Below are positions 29,088 to 35,988 of a stretch of DNA of 64,000 bases, in pieces (positions within the stretch are counted from its first letter, which is position 1; the number at the start of each line of letters is the position of its first letter). This DNA comes from Peptoniphilus grossensis ph5 (GTDB taxonomy: Bacteria; Bacillota; Clostridia; Tissierellales; Peptoniphilaceae). The notes beneath the pieces were generated by a model, which saw nothing but the letters and a program-made list of their open reading frames with translations, did not search any database and was not told the origin of the DNA. A program made the translations under genes and the position numbers. Location of the stretch: assembly GCF_000311825.1 (NCBI RefSeq), contig NZ_HE978566.1, positions 456,075 to 520,074 on the forward strand, in the 5' to 3' direction.

Positions 29088-30535
29088 TTTATATAAAAAA
29101 AATTGAACTTCATAATTTTCAATCCCATGAATACACTGAGATGGAATTTGACCGAGGACTAAATGTAATCCTCGGCAATTCTGATGTGGGAAAAACTGCA
29201 ATTTTAAGGGCAATAAAGTGGGCTCTTTACAATGAACCTAAAGGCGATTATTTTATTAGACAAGGGGAGAAGGAGGTCTCAGTAAAGGTTACTTTCTCCA
29301 ATGGTGTTGTAGTTGAAAGAGCGAAAACTCCATCGAAAAATTCATACTTTCTTGTAGATTCTTCAGGAAATGAAATGAGATTTGAAGGATTTGGTATAGA
29401 TGTGCCAAAGGAAATCACTGATGTCACTAATATGTATAAGGTTCCCTTGGACAATTCAAACAATAAAACTATTTTAAATATAGCTGAGCAATTAGATGGC
29501 CCTTTTTTATTAAATGAACAGGCATCACTTAGGGCTTCTGCTATTGGAAGATTAATTGGCGTCAATTATGTAGATGATGCCCTTAGAAATGTAGTTAGGG
29601 ATAATAAGAGAACTAACAAAGAAATTGTTGAATTGAGAAAAAATAGGGACGACCTTAAGGAACAATTAGATGAATTTTCTTATATAAAAGATTATAAAGA
29701 AAAGTACGAAAAAATTACAAGAATAAGAAATAAAATAAAAGATTTACAGGACAGACTCGATTTATGTTTTAAATTAAAAGAAAATATCGATAAAAATAAA
29801 ATTGAGCTAGAAGAAGTTTCTAATTTAGTTGAAAAGTTTAAAAATTTAAATAAACTAGAGATAGTAATTCCTAATTTGGAAAATTCTCTTTTAAAGAAAA
29901 ATAATTTTGAAAATTATTTAGAAAAAATCGTAAAAACTGATAGGGAGATTGATTTAATTAAAAATAATTTGAATAAACTTAAATCTTTAGATGGCTTATC
30001 TTTAAGGGTTTCAAAAATTACTGAAAATAAAAATAGACTCTTTATTTATGAAAGTTTATACGATAAATACAAGAAAAATATTAAAGAACTTTCAGAAGTT
30101 AAGAAAGATTTAAAAAACTATAAAAATAATGATGAAATTCAAAGGATTTCTGAAAATTTAGAACGTAAAATGGATTTTTATTCAAAAATTTATGGATACA
30201 GAACTGATTTAAATAATATCGATTCTAAGCTTGCTTTAGGTAATAATTACATAAAAAATTTTGGCAATAATGATAAAATTGATTTTATTTCAAAAAATAT
30301 TGACGATAAATCCAAGAATCTAAAAAAACTAAGGGATATTAAAGAAAATTTTAAGGACCTATCTCTTAAAATTTTTGAAACAAATAATGAATTAAAAAAT
30401 TTAGATGAAAATATAAGGGATTGCACTGCATCTTATGAAAAGACGATTCTTGATGTGGGGGTTTGTCCTTTCTGTTACAGTAAAATCGATGACGAGTCAA
30501 TTGAACACATTAAGTACCACTTGAGGAATGATTAA
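29084..30535 (+). CDS. Rad50/SbcC-like ATPase, N-terminal half with terminal zinc element
   Basis: The 483-residue product begins like SbcC/Rad50 (IELHNFQSHEYTEMEF). Walker A GNSDVGKT is at residues 31-38 and a Q-loop-like stretch LLNEQASLRASAIGRLIG lies near 155. From about 175 to 455 it is lysine- and glutamate-rich coiled coil. It ends with C461-x2-C464-x10-H475-x3-H479. There is no Walker B, signature or H-loop; those are in the gene at 30774-31424. It overlaps the nuclease gene by four bases, and the next gene's ATG follows its stop with no gap. It is probably the ATP-binding half of a split SMC-like enzyme. Confidence 0.85.
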   Translation: MIYIKKIELHNFQSHEYTEMEFDRGLNVILGNSDVGKTAILRAIKWALYNEPKGDYFIRQGEKEVSVKVTFSNGVVVERAKTPSKNSYFLVDSSGNEMRFEGFGIDVPKEITDVTNMYKVPLDNSNNKTILNIAEQLDGPFLLNEQASLRASAIGRLIGVNYVDDALRNVVRDNKRTNKEIVELRKNRDDLKEQLDEFSYIKDYKEKYEKITRIRNKIKDLQDRLDLCFKLKENIDKNKIELEEVSNLVEKFKNLNKLEIVIPNLENSLLKKNNFENYLEKIVKTDREIDLIKNNLNKLKSLDGLSLRVSKITENKNRLFIYESLYDKYKKNIKELSEVKKDLKNYKNNDEIQRISENLERKMDFYSKIYGYRTDLNNIDSKLALGNNYIKNFGNNDKIDFISKNIDDKSKNLKKLRDIKENFKDLSLKIFETNNELKNLDENIRDCTASYEKTILDVGVCPFCYSKIDDESIEHIKYHLRND

Positions 30536-30769
30536 ATGAATTACGAAGAAAATTTAAAAAATTTAAAGGATCAACTAGACAGATTAAAAAGTATGAAATA
30601 TAAATCTGAAGCTAGACTTGAACAGTTAAACTCACAAAAAAAAGAAATTCTTGTTGAAATTGAAAAGCTTGGCATTAAGCCAGAAGACCTTGAAAGTGAA
30701 ATTTCTAATTTAAAAAATGAAATTGACAAACTTTTTGATGAAGCCAACAATTTAATGCCTAGGTTGTGA
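30536..30769 (+). CDS. Small coiled-coil protein between the two ATPase halves
   Basis: I do not recognise a family. The 77-residue product is almost entirely charged heptad-like helix (LKNLKDQLDRLKSMKYKSEA, later LESEISNLKNEIDKL), with no cysteine and no membrane segment. Its ATG follows the previous stop immediately, with GAGG in the preceding codons, and the next gene begins four bases after its stop. Placed between the N and C halves of a Rad50-like ATPase, it may supply part of the descending coiled-coil arm. Confidence 0.7.
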   Translation: MNYEENLKNLKDQLDRLKSMKYKSEARLEQLNSQKKEILVEIEKLGIKPEDLESEISNLKNEIDKLFDEANNLMPRL

Positions 30770-30773
30770 TTTT

Positions 30774-31424
30774 TTGGACTTAAAAGAACTTGATTTAAAA
30801 TTAAATCAACTTAATAACAAAATCTTAAGCGATGAGGGAAAAATAGAAATATTATCAGAACAATTAGATAAAACAGAAAAAATTTTAAAGGATAGGGAAG
30901 ACTACAGCGATATTCTCACACAAGTTTCCCTTTTATTTCAAAAGACTTCTGAATTTGCTAGGGAACAATCAAAAAGACAAATTGAGGATACTGTGACAAA
31001 ATGTCTACAATTTATTTTTGAAACGGATATTGAATTTTTAATTGAACTTTCTGAAGCAAGGTCTGTTCCTGTAGCTGAATTTTTTGTGCAAAGCAATTAC
31101 CCTGAAGGTTATAGTGTAAAAACTAAGCCTGAAATTGCAAGAGGTGGTGGAGTAGTTGATATTATTTCCCTTGCCCTTCGCATTGCCTTTTTGCAGCTAA
31201 ATCAGCCAAAATTATCTGGATCACTAATACTAGATGAACCAGGAAAACATGTAAGCAACGATTATGTTTTTAATTTGGGAGAATTTCTTAAAAAATCCTC
31301 AAACTTATTTGACAGACAGATAATTATGGTCACTCACAATCCTTATCTTTCTCAAATTTGTGACAAAGCTTTCCAAGTGAAAAATAAGAGGGGAATAAGC
31401 GAGGTAAGTGTATACAATCAGTAA
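30774..31424 (+). CDS. Rad50/SbcC-like ATPase, C-terminal half
   Basis: The 216-residue product has about 65 residues of coiled coil, then the C-lobe of an SMC/Rad50-type ATPase. It carries a signature-like ARGGGVVDIISLALR (122-136), Walker B LILDE (151-155) continuing into PGKHVSNDY, and an H-loop histidine in MVTHNP (H188). It lacks Walker A. TTG at 30774 is preceded by the same 17 bases as the nuclease gene. It should pair with the 29084-30535 product to form a complete ATPase site. The LDEPxxHVS form resembles phage-type recombination ATPases, which is recollection rather than a search result. Confidence 0.85.
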   Translation: MDLKELDLKLNQLNNKILSDEGKIEILSEQLDKTEKILKDREDYSDILTQVSLLFQKTSEFAREQSKRQIEDTVTKCLQFIFETDIEFLIELSEARSVPVAEFFVQSNYPEGYSVKTKPEIARGGGVVDIISLALRIAFLQLNQPKLSGSLILDEPGKHVSNDYVFNLGEFLKKSSNLFDRQIIMVTHNPYLSQICDKAFQVKNKRGISEVSVYNQ

Positions 31425-31431
31425 TTTTTTC

Positions 31432-31460
31432 TTGACTTTAGCAAGTAAAATTGTTAATAT
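31432..31460 (+). promoter_or_regulatory. yerC promoter
   Basis: TTGACT at 31432-31437, a 17-base spacer and TAATAT at 31455-31460, directly after the ATPase gene. Confidence 0.8.
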
Positions 31461-31470
31461 ATTAGTGAAA

Positions 31471-31487
31471 ATATGAATTGTTCATAT
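31471..31487. promoter_or_regulatory. Inverted repeat at the yerC transcription start
   Basis: ATATGAA and TTCATAT form a perfect 7-bp inverted repeat with a 3-base centre, starting 11 bases past the -10 box. It is well placed for an operator, possibly for YerC itself, which is a TrpR-like DNA-binding protein. Confidence 0.4.
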
Positions 31488-31522
31488 AATACTTTTTATT
31501 ACTTAAAAGTCAGGAGGATAAA

Positions 31523-31840
31523 ATGATTTACGACTCAAAAATAAAGAGCAAAGAAGTAGACGGTTTATTTGAAGCTATTTTGCTTTTGGAAAATTTAGAG
31601 GAATGTTATAGATTCTTTGAAGATATTTGCACAGTTAAGGAATTGCAAGCAATAGCTCAAAGATTACAAGTTGTTAAATTACTTGTAAAAAATAAAACTT
31701 ATCATCAAATTGAAGGTGAAACTGGGGCTTCAACAGCAACTATTTCAAGAATTAATAGATCTCTAAATTACGGAGCTGATGGCTATAAATTAGTTTTAAC
31801 TAGATTAAATATTATAGATGAAGACGAAGAAAAAGAATAA
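31523..31840 (+). CDS. yerC: YerC/YecD family TrpR-like DNA-binding protein
   Basis: Small helix-turn-helix protein related to the Trp repressor, whose regulon is poorly known. The 105-residue product has the family core ICTVKELQAIAQRLQVVKLL (about 35-55) and a helix-turn-helix in YHQIEGETGASTATISRINR (about 62-81). AGGAGG precedes the ATG. It has its own promoter, a palindrome at the transcript start and a terminator overlapping its stop, so it is a single-gene unit. Confidence 0.93.
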   Translation: MIYDSKIKSKEVDGLFEAILLLENLEECYRFFEDICTVKELQAIAQRLQVVKLLVKNKTYHQIEGETGASTATISRINRSLNYGADGYKLVLTRLNIIDEDEEKE

Positions 31841-31860
31841 GGGCGACCTTATTCTTTTTT
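31835..31860. terminator. Bidirectional terminator between yerC and rqcH
   Basis: GAATAAGG (31835-31842) and CCTTATTC (31847-31854) form a perfect 8-bp stem with a GCGA tetraloop. T6 follows on the plus strand, and a T-rich stretch on the minus strand. It serves both convergent genes and overlaps the yerC stop codon. Confidence 0.9.
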
Positions 31861-33574
31861 AAATGTTTATATTTATTGTTTTGTAATTTGTGTAAGTAAC
31901 AAGCCCTGGCTTTTTTGCAGGATGTCTCTTTACATACATTTTGAAGGTATAGTCCACTGGAATGTTTTGCGACTTTGAAAGGGAGCTGTACTTAGCAGCA
32001 AGCTTTGCAGCCGTTAAAAGAGAATTATTTGTAAAATCTCTCTTGTCATTTTTTAGGATTACATGAGATCCTGGTGCGTCTTTAACGTGGAACCAGAGAT
32101 CATTTTTTTTCGCCTTTTTATGGGTCAAGTAGTCGTTTTGTCTATTGTTTTTGCCAACAAAAATATCAAAGCCATCTTCAGTTTTTATGGTAATATAATT
32201 TTCATCAGAATCTTTTTTCTTTTTATTATTTTTCTTTTTCTTCTTTAAGTATCCTTCTTTTTCCAATTCTTCATAGATTTCATCAATTTCATCTGGCCTT
32301 TCAGCAAAGTCTATATTAAGTAAAATTGATTCTAAATAAGAAATTTCTGATTTGCCAATTTCAATTTGTTCAGTCAAAAATGTTGCCGCATTTTTTAGTT
32401 TGGAGTACTTTTTATAATATTTAGCAGCATTAGATGGTCCATCTAAAGTTGAATCTAGTGGAATTTTTATTTCGTCCATATTATTATAGAAATTTTCAAC
32501 AGTAACTGAATCAGCACCTTTTTCGATTTTATAAAAGTTAGAAGATATTAAATCTGCATAAACTTTAAATTTCTCTCTATTTAAAGCTACATTTAATTCA
32601 TTTGCTTGGTTTGAAAGTTTTCTGTTTAGTTTTTCTATATTTTTCTTTACAAGTTTTTTTAAATCTTTGCTCTTTGAACCAAGACTATCTCTTAAAAATT
32701 TATAATTATAGAACTCTTCAAGTAGGGAAGAAATGCTTTCAACCTTTATTTTTTCCTTATCATTTAAGCTTTCCAAATCAATGGAATAGAAGTCTTTAAA
32801 TAAATCTTCTCTATAAATTTTTATTGGGCTAAAATCATTTTTTCTCACAATTTTAAAAATTTCAGAAAATATTTTATCAAGCTCAATAATCTCAGAGTCA
32901 GTTAAGGCTGACAGGTTTCGTTTAAAGTCAATATTAGACCTATATTCAATTTCGCTACACATCTGTGAACTTATGCCAGTGAAATTTTTTAGGAAAAAAG
33001 ATTTTATATTTAAATTTTCCTTTGAATTTTTAATCAAATCACTTATAGAATCAACTTGGCAAGGATCGAGTCCTTCTGAAATATCTTCTGGATTATAAGT
33101 AAGACCTGGCAAAATTTCTCTCACGCTAGATAAATTAAAATTAATTCTCTTTAATGAGTCAATAATTTTTTTTGAATCATCATCAATAAGTATTACATTG
33201 GAATGTTTGCCCATAAGCTCAATTATAAGAGCTTTCTTGCTATATTCGCCAAGCTCATCGCGAGATTTAACCAGAATTTTTATAATTCTATCCATTTTAT
33301 ATTGACTTACTTCAAGAATCTGATTGTTCTCAAGATGTTTTCTTAAAAGCATGCAAAATGCTGGAGGATTTTGCGGGCTGTCGAAGATTTCATCACTAAA
33401 ATACATTCTAGGGCTTCCAGAAATGGATATAAAGAGTCTTTCTCTTTGACCTTTAGCTCTTATATTTATCAAAAGATCATTGTTATTCTGGTAAATTTTA
33501 TCGATTCTTCCATCAATAACGCGATTATTTATTTCATAAACTAAGTTTTTTACTACTGTTCCGTCTAATGACAT
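31859..33574 (-). CDS. rqcH: Rqc2 homologue RqcH (NFACT protein)
   Basis: Ribosome quality-control factor that binds obstructed 50S subunits and adds alanine tails to stalled peptides for degradation. The 571-residue product has the NFACT-N domain from its start (SLDGTVVKNLVYEINN...GRIDKIYQ). Helical and coiled-coil parts follow (about 290-420), then a lysine-rich link. The C-terminal NFACT-R domain has DLWFHVKDAPGSHV. Length matches Firmicutes FbpA/RqcH. It has an extended -10 promoter just upstream and shares a terminator with yerC. Confidence 0.94.
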   Translation of the reverse strand: MSLDGTVVKNLVYEINNRVIDGRIDKIYQNNNDLLINIRAKGQRERLFISISGSPRMYFSDEIFDSPQNPPAFCMLLRKHLENNQILEVSQYKMDRIIKILVKSRDELGEYSKKALIIELMGKHSNVILIDDDSKKIIDSLKRINFNLSSVREILPGLTYNPEDISEGLDPCQVDSISDLIKNSKENLNIKSFFLKNFTGISSQMCSEIEYRSNIDFKRNLSALTDSEIIELDKIFSEIFKIVRKNDFSPIKIYREDLFKDFYSIDLESLNDKEKIKVESISSLLEEFYNYKFLRDSLGSKSKDLKKLVKKNIEKLNRKLSNQANELNVALNREKFKVYADLISSNFYKIEKGADSVTVENFYNNMDEIKIPLDSTLDGPSNAAKYYKKYSKLKNAATFLTEQIEIGKSEISYLESILLNIDFAERPDEIDEIYEELEKEGYLKKKKKNNKKKKDSDENYITIKTEDGFDIFVGKNNRQNDYLTHKKAKKNDLWFHVKDAPGSHVILKNDKRDFTNNSLLTAAKLAAKYSSLSKSQNIPVDYTFKMYVKRHPAKKPGLVTYTNYKTININI

Positions 33575-33591
33575 TTTATCACCTGAAAATA

Positions 33592-33600
33592 ATTATAACA
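33592..33600 (-). promoter_or_regulatory. rqcH extended -10 promoter
   Basis: On the minus strand TGT is followed directly by TATAAT at 33600-33592, about 20 bases before the rqcH ATG. No good -35 box is seen. Confidence 0.5.
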
Positions 33601-34310
33601 TTTTTTTTGAATTTAATTGATGGAGTATAGTTAAAGATTTAGATGTATATACAAATATATGTTTAGAACATATGTATGTTATAAATTAATGAAAATTTTA
33701 AAAACAATTAACAATATAGAATTAGACATAAACAAAAATTTCTATAGGTGGTATAGAAATAAGATCATTTAAGAAAAAAATAATTTGCTACAAAAATTAG
33801 AATTATTAAATTGATTAAGTTTTTTGAGCTTAAAATAATTTAACGTAATTAATTAGTTTAATAAGGATAATATTATTTGATGATTATTATTAAAAGCGAT
33901 TTAAAATAATATCAATGTGTGTGATAAATAAAATAAAAATAATGAGAGCAATATAAATTAAAGATTGATTTAAAAATAATATGTGAAGAACAAAATAAAA
34001 AAATTTGGTTGAAGGTTATGTAAAAAAATATTTTTGCTTGAAGTTTAATGTAAATAGTTCAACAAGTATTGATTTATTGCCAGAATGTGACAATTTATAA
34101 AATAACTTACTTAAAGCTAATTTAAATGGAAAACATAAAAAATAGTCACAAAATTATTATTTTGTGACTATTTTTGTCTCTCTTAATTCAAATATTTTCC
34201 AATACCCTATTATATCAATAAAAATTTTAATAGAGAAAATTGATATTTTAAAGATTTAAACAAATTAACTTTGCCTTTTATTTTAAAATATCATATAAAT
34301 CAACTAAAAA
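33601..34310. other. 735-base gene-free AT-rich gap, possible decayed gene
   Basis: No intact gene is visible. It holds a 7-3-7 inverted repeat at 33657-33673 (ATATGTT-TAG-AACATAT) and a 27-codon frame from ATG 33689 lacking a ribosome-binding site. Further protein-like pieces are broken by stops, for example YVKKYFCLKFNVNSSTSIDL around 34015-34075. A very strong hairpin lies at 34138-34175. The layout suggests remains of a plus-strand gene ending at that hairpin, but composition alone could mimic this. Bases 34176-34310 show nothing. Confidence 0.3.
34138..34175. terminator. Strong bidirectional hairpin
   Basis: Bases 34138-34154 and 34159-34175 are perfect 17-base complements with a four-base loop. 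AAAAA and TTTTT flank the GTCACA core, so either strand ends in a U tract. On the minus strand it can stop transcription from the Xer and copper-amine-oxidase-domain genes. Confidence 0.85.
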
Positions 34311-34943
34311 TTATTGGAAAATAGAATTTGATTCTTTTCCTTCCTGAACTTTTTCTCTTGGAATATTAAATTGATCTAAATATTTATCACTATTGTTGTC
34401 CTTCTTTATTTCTTCTTCCTTATTATCTTCTTCATAATTATATCTCTTGCCCTTAGTTTTAAATTTACCAGAAATATAAACTGAATCATCTTTCCAATCA
34501 ACATTAAGACCTAAAGTTTCAGAAATAAATCTTATAGGCACATAAGTCCTGCCATCATATAAAATTGCTGGAGAATCTAAGTTTACAACTGAATCTTCTC
34601 CTCCTAAGTTTAGTTTTGCCTTAGTTGAATTAATATCAAGCTCTACAAGGACATCTATGGCACCAATTAAAATTCCACTAGTGTTAGTTTCCTTTCTTTG
34701 ATAAAAATTGATTTGAGCGCCTAAATTTTCAGATATATATCTAATAGGCACCATTACTCTATTAGTGTTTTTGTCAAGGTATGCCCTACCCATGTCTTCT
34801 GGTATATTTTGTAGATTGTTGTTGATATAAATATTTACATTTTTATCAAGGGCATCCTTTGGCAATTTTCCAGCTGCAAAAACAGATGTACTTAATACCA
34901 TAGACATTATTCCAACAATTGCAAGTTTTTTAAATTTCTTCAT
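34311..34943 (-). CDS. Secreted protein with copper amine oxidase N-terminal-like domains
   Basis: The 210-residue product has a signal peptide (MKKFKKLAIVGIMSMVLSTS, cut after VFAAG). Two stalk-type repeats follow, each with V-P-I-R-[YF]-I-S-E-[NT]-L-G (about residues 70-80 and 136-146). The second carries the usual NLDSPAILYDGRTYVPIRF form. An acidic and lysine-rich tail ends the protein. This domain is found on many Clostridia surface proteins and is not itself an oxidase. GGAGA precedes the ATG. It lies 30 bases after the Xer gene, probably co-transcribed. Its function is unknown. Confidence 0.85.
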   Translation of the reverse strand: MKKFKKLAIVGIMSMVLSTSVFAAGKLPKDALDKNVNIYINNNLQNIPEDMGRAYLDKNTNRVMVPIRYISENLGAQINFYQRKETNTSGILIGAIDVLVELDINSTKAKLNLGGEDSVVNLDSPAILYDGRTYVPIRFISETLGLNVDWKDDSVYISGKFKTKGKRYNYEEDNKEEEIKKDNNSDKYLDQFNIPREKVQEGKESNSIFQ

Positions 34944-34973
34944 AATTTCTCCTTTATTATAAGTTTTTAAATA

Positions 34974-35939
34974 TTAATCATCTTCTTTTACTTTGGCAAG
35001 AGGATTTGATTCTACCATTTTTTTAAGGGACTTTTTGTTTACGTGAGTGTAAATTTCTGTAGTATTAACAGATTCGTGTCCCAATATCTCTTGTAAAGAC
35101 CTTATGTCAGCATTGCCATATTGATAAAGCAGTGTTGCAGCAGTATGTCTGAGTTTGTGGACAGAATATTTGTTTGTATCAAGTCCAGAGTTTTTCATGT
35201 GTTTTTCAATCATGTGCTGAATCGACCTGTTACTCATTCTCTGCTCTCTCATGGACAAAAATAAGGCGTCATTTTTTATTTGAGGACGAAGCTTTAAATA
35301 TTCATTAACAGCATAAACAGAAGCTTCGTTTAGATAGATAGTTCTCTCTTTATTGCCCTTGCCTATTACTTTAAGAGTATTGTCATCTTGTAAATGAGAA
35401 ATGTTTATACCAGCAAGCTCTGAAAGTCTCATGCCACAGTTTAAAAATAAGGTTACAATTGCATAATCCCTTTTTTTATAAACAGGCTTCATTTTTGCCT
35501 TCTCAATTGTCTTTAAAAGGTTTAAACTTTGGTCCAAAGTTAGATATACAGGGAGAGTTTTTTCTACTTTAGGCATATCTATATCAATAATTGGGTTTTT
35601 CTTAATTACCTCAATTTTAGCATACAAATAATTATAAAAGCTTCTAACTGATGAAATTTTTCTAAATTTCGATCTATTGGAAATCTTTCTTTCTCTCTCT
35701 AAAAAAGCATTATAGGCATATATATCTTGTTTAGTAACACTTTCTAGCACTTCTGGACTTATATCTTCAATGGGAATGTCATTAAAATCAATGGAATCAT
35801 CTACTAAGTTTTTTCTTCTTTTTATAAATCTAACAAAGACTCTTAAATCGTAGTAATATTCTTTAATTGTGTTATCGGAAGAGCCCTTAGTTGACTTCAT
35901 ATAATCTAAAAAATCATCAACTAAACTTGAACTTATCAA
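34974..35939 (-). CDS. Tyrosine recombinase, XerC/XerD type
   Basis: Site-specific recombinase, probably for chromosome dimer resolution. The 321-residue product has an N-terminal SAM-like core-binding domain (DDFLDYMKSTKGSSDNTIKEY). The catalytic domain has Arg in CGMRLSELAG (near 175), HKLRHTAATLLYQYG (near 267), the LGHESVNTTEIYTHV histidine, and its nucleophilic tyrosine. The TTG at 35939 is preferred because GGAGGTGAT lies at the right spacing; the longer frame to 35975 runs into the rny terminator. With ftsK intact elsewhere a dif-type role is likely, but XerC, XerD and single-Xer types cannot be separated here. Confidence 0.9.
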   Translation of the reverse strand: MISSSLVDDFLDYMKSTKGSSDNTIKEYYYDLRVFVRFIKRRKNLVDDSIDFNDIPIEDISPEVLESVTKQDIYAYNAFLERERKISNRSKFRKISSVRSFYNYLYAKIEVIKKNPIIDIDMPKVEKTLPVYLTLDQSLNLLKTIEKAKMKPVYKKRDYAIVTLFLNCGMRLSELAGINISHLQDDNTLKVIGKGNKERTIYLNEASVYAVNEYLKLRPQIKNDALFLSMREQRMSNRSIQHMIEKHMKNSGLDTNKYSVHKLRHTAATLLYQYGNADIRSLQEILGHESVNTTEIYTHVNKKSLKKMVESNPLAKVKEDD

Positions 35940-35954
35940 TCTATCACCTCCTAC

Positions 35955-35983
35955 AAAAATAAAAACCTGACACAAGTCAGGTT
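35955..35983 (-). terminator. rny terminator
   Basis: On the minus strand AACCTGAC and GTCAGGTT (35983-35964) form a perfect 8-bp stem with a four-base loop, followed by TTTTTATTTT. It lies just past the rny stop and ahead of the Xer ribosome-binding site. Confidence 0.85.
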
Positions 35984-35988
35984 CTTAA

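Noticed and set aside
29084-31424. A frameshifted single sbcC gene
   Set aside because: Each of the three frames has its own start with a usable ribosome-binding site and ends cleanly. No one-base change would fuse them into a normal SbcC, and the zinc element sits at a true C-terminus.
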